Origin: Limnoperna fortunei
Taxonomy: Eukaryota > Mollusca > Bivalvia > Mytilida > Modiolidae
Assembly (NCBI GenBank): GCA_944474755.1
Contig: OX104112.1
Location: 50,046,774 to 50,110,773 of the forward strand
Direction of reading: 5' to 3'
DNA: 64,000 bases
Shown: piece by piece, positions 33,671 to 45,829 of the stretch
How the letters are laid out: each line of letters starts with the position of its first letter
Position numbering within the stretch: the stretch's first letter is position 1
Made by a program: the position numbers and the translations under genes
The notes under the pieces: model-generated
What the model saw: the letters and a program-made list of their open reading frames with translations, nothing else
Databases searched by the model: none
Told to the model about the DNA's origin: nothing

Positions 33671-34002
33671 TTTGAATAATGTTGTGTGATGTTATTACTA
33701 TAAACCGATGTTGTGTTAGCATATACTACATTTTTTACAGCAATTGTTATCTATTTGATAATAAATATTAAATCTAACCGATATTAGACATGCAGGATAT
33801 ATCAGAAACATGGTGCTTGGTGTATCTAATTTGTATAAAAAAGATTTTAAAAAATCAGCTTAAAATGATGTTTTTATTTTTTCTTTATTATTCTTTGAAA
33901 TTTTATTTCCGGTTTTCCAATTACTCACATTAACGTATACGTCCTATAGTTGGCTAAAACAAAATAAAAACATATTTACAGTTACATTATAATTTATTTT
34001 AA

Positions 34003-34215
34003 CTACTCTTCATTATTGACGTGAAACTGTCTGTAACACCTTCCAATACACAGTCCTACACCACAAATTGGACACCATGTGCTAATTCTTGTTTTTCTGA
34101 AGCCACCATTTCTGTCAGAACAAACGACACACTTTCTTCTTCTACCATCTGGAATTATATCTAAAAAATGTTGATGCATGGGATGTCTCAGATATTTAAT
34201 ATGACGTCGTGATAT
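34003..34215 (-). pseudogene. piggyBac transposase C-terminal zinc-binding remnant
   Basis: The minus strand has an open 71-codon piece ending TAG (34003-34005). It shows R-R-R-K-C-V-V-C-S-D-R, then W-C-P-I-C-G, then L-C-I-G-R-C-Y-R-Q-F-H. This is the cysteine/histidine-rich tail of piggyBac (PGBD-type) transposases, which binds transposon-end DNA in characterised members. The DDD catalytic domain upstream is absent and an in-frame stop precedes the piece, so it cannot encode an active enzyme. Its 3' end points toward the left TIR, as expected. Confidence 0.78.
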
Positions 34216-34600
34216 TTAAAACAAAATAGTTACAAACGTTCGAAATTACATAAAGACCATTTAAGGCTTCAAGACTGAAACCATAATAAAGTAAACAAAT
34301 GATGTTTTTAGTGTAAATATAGTTTGACGCATATAATTAATTAAACGACATTTTTGTCGCCTTGGCATTCAACGCTCAAACGACAAAAACGTCGCTTGGC
34401 ATTTAACCGCTAAACGACAAATATGTCGCTGTGGCACTGAAAGGGTTAAGCGTGATATTTAAATTTAGGAGCGTACATGACCATATCTCTAAGATAATGT
34501 TAAGGGTCTCAAACATAAAACATCACATTTCACGTTTAAATTTATCATTTTCATCGGTCTTTTCTCATTTATTATTATTATTTGAAATTCAGTGTTATCT

Positions 34601-36452
34601 GACAACTGCTCTGTAAATGAACTTTGACTGAGGGAGAGGAAAATAGTTCTTATTTTGATGGGGGTGCACATGTAGATGGAAAAAGCCAGGATATGCGCAT
34701 GTATATACAAAAGTGACATATCAGTAGGTGGAGTGGTTTCATTTGGTAACCATGGACCTTGTACACAATAAATGCACTCTGTTACTAATTTTAAAAACAT
34801 GTTTTTTTGCTTTCACCATTTATTTCAAATTCTTGTATTGATGTTTACTTGTTTACAATATATGGTTACAACATCATAGCATTATGACGTCACAGTTTGC
34901 ATGATGTCATAAAGGGTACTTCAAAACTCCTGGCTTTGTAAATCTTTTTTTTAAGAAACTTCTTTGGAAATATTGCTATTAACCTATTAATAATCAGTTG
35001 AATTTTAGTAAATACAAATGTACACTCATTTCTGAACCATAATTATTTGATTTATATATTGAGTACTGTTTAAGAATGTTTGATTGTGAAATTAATACAA
35101 AAATTAGAAAGTAAATGTAAAAATTTGTTCTAAAAGATAAGTAATGTGCCCATTTTTCTTCTTAAAAAGGTAAAATTTTTATAACTTTGGAATTCAGTAT
35201 TGATATTATTTAAAGATATTGCCTTCCTATGGTTTATTATGACATATATATAGGTTGCGAAAGCGAAAACTTATCATCCAGCTATAGATATAATGACACA
35301 TGAAAATTGTTGATTTTATTTAAAATCAAGTGTTGAGTTGAACAATTGAAAGCGTTAAAGTTTGTTCGTAAAACAGGTTGAAACGGCTTTATTTTATTTC
35401 GGAATGAGATGAAACTTGGTAGATTTGCTCGTAATATGGGGAACAAAAATAAAATACAGTAAAAAGTGCGAAAATTGAAAATTTTGTTTTCAATTTGACA
35501 ACTGCTCTGTAAATGAACTTTGACTGAGGGAGAGGAAAATAGTTCTTATTTTGATGGGGGTGCACATATAGATGGAAAAAGCCAGGATATGCGCATGTAT
35601 ATACAAAAGTGACATATCAGTAGGTGGAGTGGTTTCATTTGGTAACCATGGACCTTTTACACAATAAATGCACTCTGTTACTAATTTTAAAAACATGTTT
35701 TTTTGCTTTCACCATTTATTTCAAATTCTTGTATTGATGTTTAATTGTTTACAATATATGGTTACAACATCATAGCATTATGACGTCACAGTTTGCATGA
35801 TGTCATAAAGGGTACTTCAAAACTCCTGGCTTTGTAAATCTTTTTTTTAAGAAACTTCTTTGGAAATATTGCTATTAACCTATTAATAATCAGTTGAATT
35901 TTAGTAAATACAAATGTACACTCATTTCTGAACCATAATTATTTGATTTATATATTGAGTACTGTTTAAGAATGTTTGATTGTGAAATTAATACAAAAAT
36001 TAGAAAGTAAATGTAAAAATTTGTTCTAAAAGATAAGTAATGTGCCCATTTTTCTTCTTAAAAAGGTAAAATTTTTATAACTTTGGAATTCAGTATTGAT
36101 ATTATTTAAAGATATAGCCTTCCTATGGTTTATTATGACATATATATAGGTTGCGAAAGCGAAAACTTATCATCCAGCTATAGATATAATGACACATGAA
36201 AATTGTTGATTTTATTTAAAATCAAGTGTTGAGTTGAACAATTGAAAGCGTTAAAGTTTGTTCGTAAAACAGGTTGAAACGGCTTTATTTTATTTCGGAA
36301 TGAGATGAAACTTGGTAGATTTGCTCGTAATATGGGGAACAAAAATAAAATACAGTAAAAAGTGTGAAAATTGAAAATTTTGTTTTCAATTTGACAACTG
36401 CTCTGTAAATGAACTTTGACTGAGGGAGAGGAAAATAGTTCTTATTTTGATA
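34601..36452. repeat. 896-bp tandem duplication (two units plus a partial third)
   Basis: GACAACTGCTCTGTAAATGA begins at 34601, 35497 and 36393, an exact 896-bp step. Units 1 and 2 are almost identical over their full length (for example the GGGGGTGCACATGTAGATGG / GGGGGTGCACATATAGATGG region). The third continues for about 59 bp and then leaves the unit at GTTCTTATTTTGAT to continue as the dispersed element. Minus-strand frames of 103 and 68 codons within the units are copies of each other and show no domain. Confidence 0.92.
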
Positions 36453-36840
36453 TTTGACTGTGCCAAACTGTAGCATAGACAGTGGATTTATTATTCAATG
36501 CCATTTTAATATTGGAGCTGTATTTAAAAAGCAGTTTCATATAGAATTTATAAATAAATTTATTCAGATAATTTATTAAATGTATTGGGTATTTTTTTAT
36601 CTGATTGTTCAAAGCCTATTTATTGACTATTTTATGGGTGTAAGGGAGTTTCCATGAGTACCCTTCGGATTTTCTAAATTTGCAAAAAATTTTATCTGAC
36701 ATGGCACCCCGAAAATTTAATGTGATATACGTGAAATTATTTCGGTCGTTTTGAGGGGTCTCTCATTACTCAACGAAACTTGGTGCCTAAGTGAGAGCAA
36801 AAAATGTCAATAGTTTCCCCTATACAAAAATAATTAAGAG
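36393..36840 (+). repeat. Dispersed element, copy 2
   Basis: From GACAACTGCTCTG through TAGCATAGACAGTGGATTT, CACCCCGAAAATTTAATGTG and GAGGGGTCTCTCATTACT to GTCAATAGTTTCCCC it is the inverted match of 4975-5425. Termini were not defined. Confidence 0.7.
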
Positions 36841-36849
36841 GCCGTTGTC

Positions 36850-38770
36850 ATCTGTCAGTTGAATTTTTTTTTCAGAAGTTCCGTATATGTTAACATCTGA
36901 AATATAATGAAACTGACATAAACACAAATATTACATGTATATATGTTTTCCATATATTTAAGTAATCCATGTCGAGGCATAATTTTCATTTGAAGATTAC
37001 ATTTTGAAATTAACGGTAAATAAAAATTACAGAATCGTTTTATTTAATGGCTAAACGAATACAAGTTTTCATCATTTTAGCAAATGAAAAAATTCGTTCC
37101 GTAAAATAACAGGCCATAAAATATATTTCAAACATGAAGGGGTCGGCCATTAGTCTCAATCATCTAGACGCATATATAATTGCGTCTGGGATCACCTCGT
37201 TGTAATTTCGCTACCAATAGGTAGAGACAAAACAATCATTCTATTCTTAAGGCCCTACTTAAGGACCAGGAAAACCATGCAAAAATGTTTATTTATTATA
37301 AAATGACGTCCTCTTTGTGCATAATAATAATATTTGTTTAATAAATTGGTTAAATAATATTTTATAAACATATTCGAATGTTAACTTAAATTTGGTATAT
37401 TTTTAATACACTTCTTGATACGAACGGAAGTAATTTTTAGACAATAAAAATAGCATTCAATTAAAAACTTTCGCCCATTTTCGAGCGTAATGATAACGAG
37501 ATAAATTAAGAGATGAATCCAGACGCACAAATGAAATTAAAGATTCTTGATGATCGAGACTATTCAGCCATTGAGTATAATTGGAGTAAAGAGGTGTCCC
37601 AAATAAAGCTTCAAACAGGACTTTAAACATACTTGATAAAATAAGGTTAGACAATTCTTATAAAATGTGTTCATTTTTTCTTTTAATTTCGCGTAGTTTG
37701 CATGGGTGTCCAAACTTTTTTCACATCAAACTTAACTTAAACATTCAGCTCGATTTTCTTGCGGAATTTGCGCACCGGAAATCGCGTTTAAAGATGAAAC
37801 TTCCCATTTCAATATTAACATAAAATATCAATATCCGATAAAAAAAATGTTGAAAATAAACATGAAATAGGAAGTTTTATTAATGGAACTACTCAGGAGT
37901 CAACGTTATAATGATATAACTGCCAGTCGTAATTAGCCTTTTAAAAACCACGTGTCATAAGACCTATGGTTCAGCGTTGTCCAGGAGATGACCACAGAAA
38001 GGTATATTTCAAGCTTTTAAAGTGGATTTTTTTAGGTTTTTAAAATGATTTGTGCATATTGTCAGATTTTAAATAGAAAAATCTTCTATCCATAAATCTG
38101 GTATACCTCTCCACGAAATTGACCAAGATCATGGCCCAATGATGTTTTTTTTTAATTTCTACCTTGGTTGACAGACACAGGTTACCATGGCATCTTCTAG
38201 ACACATTTTATAATTAGCACATTTTTTTCGATGAGATGGATGATCATAATTTTTTTATCAACAGGCATGAATTGCATGTGCAGCAAGATCCGCAAATGTA
38301 GCAAACGTATTTAATTGAAATCGAATCATATTTTGCCAATACATTGGTTCAAATAGGCACATTTTTATTATTGTAACAAATTAGATTTGCACATCCAACA
38401 AATAAACAAGTGACAGTACATCAATACTCAAAAAAACAAAAACAAACAAAGGAATACGTTTAAAACTACTTCGCCTTAATGAGAGTACAGGTAAACTAGA
38501 TTGAGGGTCGGCCATTAGACTCAATCACCATATATAGTTGCGTCTGGGATCACCTTGTTGAGAAACACAAACTCGAAGTCAGAAGATTGTTCGTCTTAAA
38601 AGATTAATATTTCAAAGTCGAAAATTATTGATTCAACTCGTCTGGTGATTTTTACCCAGATGAATCATTTAATCGATATACAACCTGATTAAAGAATATT
38701 TTGTACTTTAAAAACTTTCAGAGTTATCTTTCTTCCGTCATAAAAGTAAGTTTATAAAAATCGTGAGCGA
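36850..38770. other. Intergenic with one short direct repeat
   Basis: No gene seen. GGGTCGGCCATTAG.CTCAATCA, with ATATA.TTGCGTCTGGGATCACCT nearby, appears at 37140-37200 and 38505-38560 in the same orientation, about 1.36 kb apart. This may mark the ends of an unrecognised element. Confidence 0.45.
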
Positions 38771-38775
38771 TTATG

Positions 38776-38988
38776 ATGGTGGCCAGTTGAGGTCATTTCG
38801 CGTTTTGGCGTTTTCGCCTTTCATACCTCATAAGAAAAAGCGCGAAAACTAAAAACGTGGAAATGCCTAAACGATAAAACGCGAGTTATTTTATTTTGCC
38901 TTGTCGCGTATTCGCATTTTGGTTTTGTTTTCAATAAATTGCAAAGGCGAAAAAGTAAAAACGCGCAATAGTCGCTTACGGCCACCAT
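38776..38988. mobile_element. Short foldback/MITE-like element
   Basis: Ends ATGGTGGCC (38776-38784) and GGCCACCAT (38980-38988) are inverted repeats. Imperfect pairing continues inward through CGCGTTTTGGCGTTTTCGCC versus GGCGAAAAAGTAAAAACGCG. There is no coding content. Confidence 0.6.
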
Positions 38989-39424
38989 AGATACGTAGAA
39001 AAGAGTACACTTTAAGGGTTATAAGAAATAATTTACTAGTTTTCAAGTAGTCATTTATGCAAATATAACGACGGAAACTTTCCTCGACGATTTCGTCCTG
39101 CATATAGATGGATCAGTTTTATGTATCGAGTTCAAGTCAAGCGAGCAGAACTTTTGTTGTATATAGATGACAAATGGTAAATATAAATGGCACTAGAAAA
39201 GTTATGTATAGTTGGCCAGGGTCAGACAATGGAGCAGTTTGTAGCATCGGCAATGAGTCGCTGAGATGAAGATAAAAAAAATGTTCACGATTATGTGTCT
39301 TCAAATAAAATTAAATAAATACATATTTAGAGGAAGAAATTAAACCAATCTGGAGTAATATCGTAAAACTGTTCTGTTTATGGAGCAGTCATGATGACTT
39401 GCTTCAACTGTTTTCCGAAAAGAA

Positions 39425-39695
39425 TGTTTGTTTGTTTAACTGGAATTCTACGCCCCTTTCAGCATTTTAGCAGCCGTATCATGGCGTCCAGTTTGTAATT
39501 GAGTAGGAGACCAGAGTACCAGTTGAGAACTTTCCCACCTTCGACAGGATACAAGCAATCCTTGTCAATTGAGGTTCGAGTCCAACATACCTTGCCGGAA
39601 GTTGGGTACGAACTTGAAACATCAGTAATGTTGTTGACACGATGGTGATTAATTGTAAGTGATTAACAACCTATACCAATCGGCCAGACTGGTAC
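39425..39695 (-). mobile_element. tRNA-derived SINE, diverged copy
   Basis: Begins GTTTGTTTAACTGGAATTCTACGCCCCTTTCAGC and includes CATGGCGTCCAGTTT and CAATCCTTGTCAATTGAGG, ending near CCAATCGGCCAGACT. Same family and orientation as 1164-1431, with an insertion in the tRNA-like part. Confidence 0.62.
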
Positions 39696-40040
39696 CCTCT
39701 AAAAAGAATGTTATTATACTTCTTTCATACTCATCAGTAATAATTATATTTATTCATTATATTATTGTTAGTATTTAATTGTGTTTAGTCTTAGACCAAT
39801 AGGCGAAGAAAAAAAGTTAAAGAAATCAAAACTTATTTACAGACCTAAACAATGCATTATTATCTTCTGAAACGATAAACAACATAAAGGTACCAGATCA
39901 AATGTCGTTCCTTCTTTTTCAAAAAAGAAAAAATCGTAATGAAAACACGTTTCAATAGAAAAAAAGTAAAATGTGTTTTATTAACACCGAACTGGTCAAC
40001 AAGAAGTAAAAAATATACATTTATAATATGTGTATCCAGT

Positions 40041-40437
40041 AATTGATTGATTGTTTAATATACAGCGAGCAATACTTTAACTATATTTAGGAAAGAAGCA
40101 AGTTAACAAGCAAATAAATAAACAGGTAAAAGGGGTGGTAGATCAGAAACACAATTAGGACTGCTATTAGACAAAATTTAATATTTGGTAGTGACGGTAA
40201 ATTTAGCCTTTAGTTTCTCTACAAAGAGCGTATACTCTTTTTAGAAATCTACAAAAGAGGTGTTCATCGTACATGTAGCGTGACTCCAGCGTACACGTCA
40301 CCCACTATGCTCAGCGTTCAGGCTTTCAGTATTATTACCCGACAACACCCCAACAAAAGGGCAATCCATATTCGCCACCTGGAGACGTGCTGGGCAGCTC
40401 TGTGGGTCGAGCATTAGGAACCTTCCCATTACGGCCG
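40041..40437 (-). mobile_element. TTGA-tailed SINE-like element, copy
   Basis: Starts TTGATTGATTG, then GCAATACTTTAACTATATTTAGG, AATTTAGCCTTTAG, CAGTATTATTACCCGACAACACC and GGCAGCTCTGTGGGTCGAGC. The order parallels 57520-58021 on the minus strand. Confidence 0.55.
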
Positions 40438-40439
40438 CA

Positions 40440-41580
40440 GAAATGTTTATTAACATAATTTCAAAAATAAAAAAAACAATAATAACACGTCTAACTAAAC
40501 TTTATGAATTAAAGTTAAAGTTTTTGTACATGAACATGCGGAATAAATATTGTTTACACTAACTTTATAGCATCTTTTTTGTTTGTTTGCTGGAGTGGGA
40601 TTTAATGATCCTCTTATGGTTAAAACAAAGCTGGCGGGTTGTCGGGCTCGGATTGAAAGGAGTCTAGCTGTTGCTATGACGTTTTGCCTGCCACAGTTAA
40701 TACATTTCAAATTTTCTATTTTTACAATAGTTGCATAATTATTATCCAACTTTATTCGAGTAATGATTGCATGGATGGTTTGTTTAGCTTTAGGCCTGTC
40801 ATTAGCGATAAATGATCACAGTATCCATAGCAACTGCTCTTGTTGTCATGTCCTTCAACTGTGTAATCCACTATGCACTGACTAACGAGATTTATTTATT
40901 TCTAAAGATATATTATATCCAAATATAGAATTTGTTTACCCTATCAGAGAAATGCTCAATAACGCAAGAGTTCTTTCTTCTATATTAAGACGAAATCGAT
41001 GATGCTGTAATAGTGATTAATAATAATTATGCCATGATTGTCGAAAAATTGACAGGATATTGACACTTCAGATATCCTCAAACCATAAATGTTTTTGTAA
41101 ATAACAGACTAAAAATAGCTTTCTAACAAATAACTCCAAGGTTAGCAGACGTCTAATTTATCTCTTAAAATAATTCTCAGTATATTGTCAATGCTACAAG
41201 AGAAGACTTGTAAATCCTATATTGTCAGTCGTACTTCACAATTTAGTAAATAATTCGTATTTTTTTCTATTTAAACATTCAATCGTTCTTCGTTCACTGA
41301 AAAATTTTATTACATTAAGTTACGAGTTGAGCACACCTACATACCTGCTAAAAATTTAACACGTTTCCCTACTAATACGTTACTCCACAGCTTGTTTAGG
41401 CTACCACATTGATCAAGTTATTCAATTAACTCGGACTTCAAAATCGCGAGTTAAATTGCTCAAAAGTTATAGTATTCATTAGAGAGATTTTATCAAGGAT
41501 ATCATATAGATATCTCTCATATACTACAAAATATGTAGGTTTGTCGTAGACTTTTGACTTACCAATGATTGTCTACTAAC
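40440..41580. other. Intergenic, no gene seen
   Basis: An 84-codon minus-strand frame (40495-40749) shows no domain. The rest is AT-rich and unassigned. Confidence 0.45.
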
Positions 41581-41584
41581 GACA

Positions 41585-41965
41585 CGACAGGTGTGTTAAA
41601 ACAGGCAGGCAGGAAATGCTTAATCCTCCGTAGCACATGAGTTCAGTCATTTTCTTCGTTGTTTCTTTCGCTGGCCTTTGTTTGTATTTTGTTTAATTCT
41701 GTGTTTGTTGCTGATTGACCTATGGCTTTCTACTCGTGTATTAAACACTTAACAAATTTGAGTTCCACTTTGGTATTTCTTCGCTTATTTCAGCTTTATC
41801 ATGGAGCCAAGTTTTATTTAAAGTAGGAAGCTAGATCTAGTAAACCCACTCAAACTTCGACAGGAACACTAGCAAATCCTTGTCATTTTAGAGTTTATAA
41901 CACACTGCCCGCAGAAAGGCTCAAGCGCGCATACTCAGTGTCGGCACTTTGCCCACCAATGAAAG
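41585..41965. repeat. Decayed dispersed repeat followed by degraded SINE
   Basis: 41585-41750 is a weak relative of the 340-560 repeat (GGAAATGCTTAATCCTCCGTAGCACATGAGT). 41755-41965 is a minus-strand remnant of the tRNA SINE (TCATGGAGCCAAGTTTTATTT, CTAGCAAATCCTTGTCATTTTAG). Confidence 0.45.
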
Positions 41966-41999
41966 TTTATGAAATTAAACTAATTGTTTCACATCTTAC

Positions 42000-43550
42000 A
42001 TGAAGTTACATTTTGTATTGTCAATGGATATATAATTTCGATGTAATATTTCACGCAAACAATTGTTCTTAAAACAATGAAATGGATAACTGTAGATAAA
42101 TAAGGAGTGTTAACCTATCTAAAGTTAGAAGAACATGTCTTTATGACTACATTTTATACGACAAAAAAGATTTAGTACTTTTTTACGTTGAAACAAAAAT
42201 CGCTGTTTGTTGTTCTTAAATATTAAAGAATTCTTGTTAAAAATGTTATTATATTATAAATGCTGATTTAGCTTTTAATCCTGCAATCGAACGTACAAAT
42301 AAAAAACTAAAGAACTTTATGAATGAATAATAAAACGTCAAAGCAAAATTTATATTGTCTAAAAGAATGTACTTGATACCGGATACCAAAAGTGCGTGTT
42401 CCTATGGAGAATATAAGACGCCCTCTGGTGGTAGTGCTGGTGGTGATGTTGGACCATACTTGATGACGTTTGTTTACTAATCATTTAAAATGTTCGGAGT
42501 TTTTTTCGTGACATTTTCGTACCTAACTTATTGTATTTTTCAACTTGTTTTCGAGTTTAATATAGCACAGTACCACCAACTATACATTCAATCTATCAAT
42601 CAAACATTTAATTTTGACATGTTACTAGTAGAAGAACTGTCAACACTTTTATTTTGGCAGAAAACTAATGACAGCCTTTTGTTATTCTATTAATGGCGAT
42701 ACGTACAATATTAACCTGTTTTAATTAAGCAAAAGTCAATTATTGCAAAACAGAAGTGTAAACACCAATTAGACTCGTCCACGGACATGAACTTTTCCCA
42801 CATTCTCATTAATTGAAGGAAAGAGTCAACTTCTCTCCCACCCTAACACAAACAATGATTGATTCATTTCAACCTTGTTTGTAAATAATGTTAAAACGAT
42901 ATATTGTTCCCACTCATTATTTTTTTTTTTATATTTCCTTTGAAAGGAAACTACTTTTGAGAACGTGTAATGGTTATAACTTTGTTTTAGTTACATACAC
43001 TGACAATGATCACGTGTTTTAGGCTGTAGTCGGACAATGATCACGTGTTTTTCAGTAGTCGGTGATTGACAGTTTGTGGATTTCAAAGTTTTACTATTAC
43101 AAGTATTAGCTTTCCTAAAAAGCTAGCCGTCTCTAAGCTTTATTTTTCGTGGATAAAAATACGTACTGTTTTTTAATGTTATTATGTATTGTTATTATTA
43201 ACATCACTTCATTATAAGTATACAACGTTTAGATAGCCAAATCAGGCAACTGCAAAATATAGGTCAGAGTCAGCATATGAAGCATGCACTATGCTAAGCA
43301 TCTCTAGATGCATCATTCTACGCGGTAAGATAGTTAATGTGAACCTTGTCAGTAAGCAGGAAAAGATTAAAATTGTTCTCCTTTACTCACTTGTTTTTTC
43401 CGTTTTTCTCCGTTTAAGTTTTATGATACACATTTTATGATAAACATACACAAATCAATGCGACTTTCCTTTTAAAACAGTTAAATTCCCATTATCTTGC
43501 ATATTTTTTTTTTATCGTAACCGATTCGTGATCGCTCGGCTTTTCTCGAG
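42000..43550. other. Intergenic, no gene seen
   Basis: Contains a short duplication GACAATGATCACGTGTTTT at about 43003 and 43034 and nothing else recognisable. Confidence 0.45.
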
Positions 43551-43555
43551 TGGCA

Positions 43556-43645
43556 ACGAACGGCGGTCGGCCTATTATTATTGCTACCGCAATGTTATGC
43601 GGGGTTTTCATCACTAACTTTATAGCTCTGCTTATTTGTTGAGTA
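43556..43645 (+). repeat. Direct repeat flanking the LINE zone, left copy
   Basis: GGCCTATTATTATTGCTACCGC, GGGTTTTCATC.CTAACTT and AGCTCTGCTTATTTGTT recur at 45617-45692. Confidence 0.65.
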
Positions 43646-43670
43646 TTTTAAGTTTGGTTTGGACTAGCAG

Positions 43671-44918
43671 GAATGATATATGGGCTTGAGATAATGAAAT
43701 GTAGGCAATATGAAATAGAACAACTAGAAAAGACGCAGGAAAATCTTGAGGCCTTCCAAACAAAACCTCAAATACTGCAGTTTACCTATTAGTTGGTGCA
43801 ATTCCAATACAGATGTATATAGATCTTAATAATATACTGTCACTCCTTAAGAATATAATCAGATGCCCATCATCAGCAGAGTATAATATCTTAATTAGAC
43901 AACTTTGCTTCAACAGAAATAGCAACGAACTGTTTACAGAAAGGGCTGAACTAGTTTTAGAGAAATATGGAATGGAGACAATACATGAACTAATGAAAAA
44001 CCATAGATCAAAAAAGGCGTGGAAAAAAGAAGTAAGGAAGGCACAAAAATTCTACTGGTCTCAACAATGTGAGGAAGATATAGCTAAGAAGTCAACCCTT
44101 TTACCTCTTATTACAGAAAAACCCGATGTCACAACCACATAATATTTGAGAAGGCGCAGAAAATGTACATAGAAAAATAAGAGCGGCAGAAGTCAAGATC
44201 TGTCGCGAACTGTATTCACGATATTACATGAACAATTGTAATTATTTTTACTTGTGATTATTTTTTAATTATGCCATATTATTATTGTTATATAATTTGT
44301 TTAGAACAAGGATGTTATGGTTTATTCTAGAAATTAGTTGATTGTTCTATTGTTTATCTGGAAGCTTCTGGAATTTACATGTTACTATTATTAGATAAGA
44401 AAGATTTAGATAATTATATAAAATAGTATATAAGACATGGTTGTAACATTTATAGGAGTTCAAGTTTAAGTTTAAGCTCAAGTAATAGTTGTAAGATTAG
44501 ACAGTGACAATTAGCAGTTATCCAATGTGGTATTGTTGAAAGTGAAAGTAGCTGTACATATTGTAAATAGATGTTTGCAGTTAATAAAAGTTAGAAACCT
44601 GATTCCGTGTTAGTTTGGATTTCGCCACAAGATCAGCTTGTAACTCAAACATACATGTTGTATACAACAAGAAAAAAGTATGGAGATAGTTATATCAAAA
44701 CTATATGCTGCCTATGCGGAGATGAGCCAGATGATCTACAACATTTTATTCTCAAGTGTCCAAAGCTGGAAAACGTTCGGAGAAGGCATCTCCGACATAT
44801 CAAAAGCTACCTAGATAACCTCAGAAACGATGTTACCAAGAGTGTGTCACCCAAAACAACCTACTTCAACTCATACTGGACTGTACAAACCAACAGATGC
44901 CGTCTATCAGTAAGATAA
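43671..44918 (+). pseudogene. Dead LINE (non-LTR retrotransposon) ORF2 C-terminal region
   Basis: Pieces in different frames read in order: Y-G-L-E-I-M-K plus E-I-E-Q-L-E-K-T-Q (from 43677), L-V-G-A-I-P-I-Q (about 43789, after a frameshift and stop), a lysine/arginine-rich stretch to 44142, then (44635-44918) T-Y-M-L-Y-T-T-R-K-K-Y-G and C-C-L-C-G-x8-H-F-I-L-K-C-P. The last is the CCHC-type zinc motif found near the end of many LINE ORF2 proteins. The reverse transcriptase core is absent. The coding part is split by an LTR insertion at 44201-44629. Confidence 0.75.
44201..44629 (+). mobile_element. Solo LTR inside the LINE remnant
   Basis: A 429-bp segment starts TGTCGCGAAC and ends TTCGCCACA (TG..CA), and is flanked by a perfect 5-bp duplication AGATC (44196-44200 and 44630-44634). 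A TATATAAGACATGG promoter-like motif and an AATAAAAG polyadenylation-like motif (44583) lie inside. Removing it brings the two parts of the LINE coding remnant together. No internal gag or pol remains, so it is a solo LTR. The Ty3/Gypsy type is a guess. Confidence 0.85.
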
Positions 44919-45584
44919 AAAAACAAGGTTATATAGAGCTGGATGAACTAACCAGGAACATGTGCTATAACCTATACATATGGAAAGGATGAGACAGTTA
45001 AAGGGGGGGGGGGCAGGATTCTATAAATATATAAACTATGTATAATCCGATGCTTTTAGTGTTTTTAATAGAAAAAATGCAATAGTGATGATAACCTTCT
45101 TGTATATATATCTATGAATTTTATTTTGACTTCACGCTTGACCAAGTGCATCTTATCGTTTTAACTCAAGCATCGTGTTTTAGCAGCTTTTATAGTTTTA
45201 GAAACCGCTATACATGCCCTTTTTGATATCAGAAAGTAAAATTTTAGATTAACAATATTTAAACATTTTAGTGCATTTATGACTAGTGCCTGATATTTTA
45301 CGTATAATGCTGCTTCTTGCCTTTTAGTGCTTTTAGTGCTTTTACGATAAAGTAGTAATTGTAGACTGAGTTTAATAACTCTACATTTAAATAACTTATA
45401 TGTGGATGCCTAACTGTATTATAACCCATACACTGTACATAAATGTTCATCTGACTCCGTCAACTATTCGTATTCTCAATGTGACTATATGCACCATACA
45501 CATGCAATGATGTGCACCACATATATCTATCCAGAGGATAGAGTGCACCGACTAACGGCGGTAGTTACCTGAACAAGACAAGAC

Positions 45585-45725
45585 AGTTGGCCAATCGGCA
45601 GCTGTCTCCCGATTTAGCCTATTATGATTGCTACCGCCCCGTAATTATGCCGGGTTTTCATCCCTAACTTAGCTCTGCTTATTTGTTTTCCAATCGGCAA
45701 CTATCTCCCGATTTAGCAGCCATTC
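45585..45725 (+). repeat. Direct repeat flanking the LINE zone, right copy
   Basis: Same motifs as 43556-43645. In addition CCAATCGGCA.CT.TCTCCCG occurs twice (45592 and 45690) around it. Confidence 0.6.
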
Positions 45726-45796
45726 AAGACACAACATTGTTTATCTGTTATCCTTGAGATACGACTGGTTTCCGCTGTTTAGCTTTTGATTATTTA

Positions 45797-45820
45797 TCCC
45801 GTCTCGCATGCGAGACGGGA
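45797..45820. repeat. Perfect 24-bp palindrome
   Basis: TCCCGTCTCGCA and its exact mirror TGCGAGACGGGA abut with no loop. It resembles the short hairpins that end other repeats here. Confidence 0.8.
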
Positions 45821-45829
45821 ATTATCCAT

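Larger units (their letters stand above)
33047..34449 (-). mobile_element. Decayed piggyBac-like transposon
   Basis: Flanked by TTAA on both sides (33047-33050 and 34446-34449), the invariant piggyBac target. The terminal inverted repeats are CCCTTTCAGTGCCA (33053-33066) and TGGCACTGAAAGGG (34432-34445). Inside on the minus strand is the C-terminal piece of a piggyBac transposase. About 1.4 kb remain, the catalytic core is missing, and a tandem repeat and foldback lie inside. Just inside the right end are three short GACA..GTCG motifs in mirrored orientation (about 34340-34430). Confidence 0.8.

Noticed and set aside
34489..35696. Two similar minus-strand frames (103 and 68 codons)
   Set aside because: They are the same stretch in two copies of the 896-bp tandem unit, with no domain; similarity reflects the duplication.
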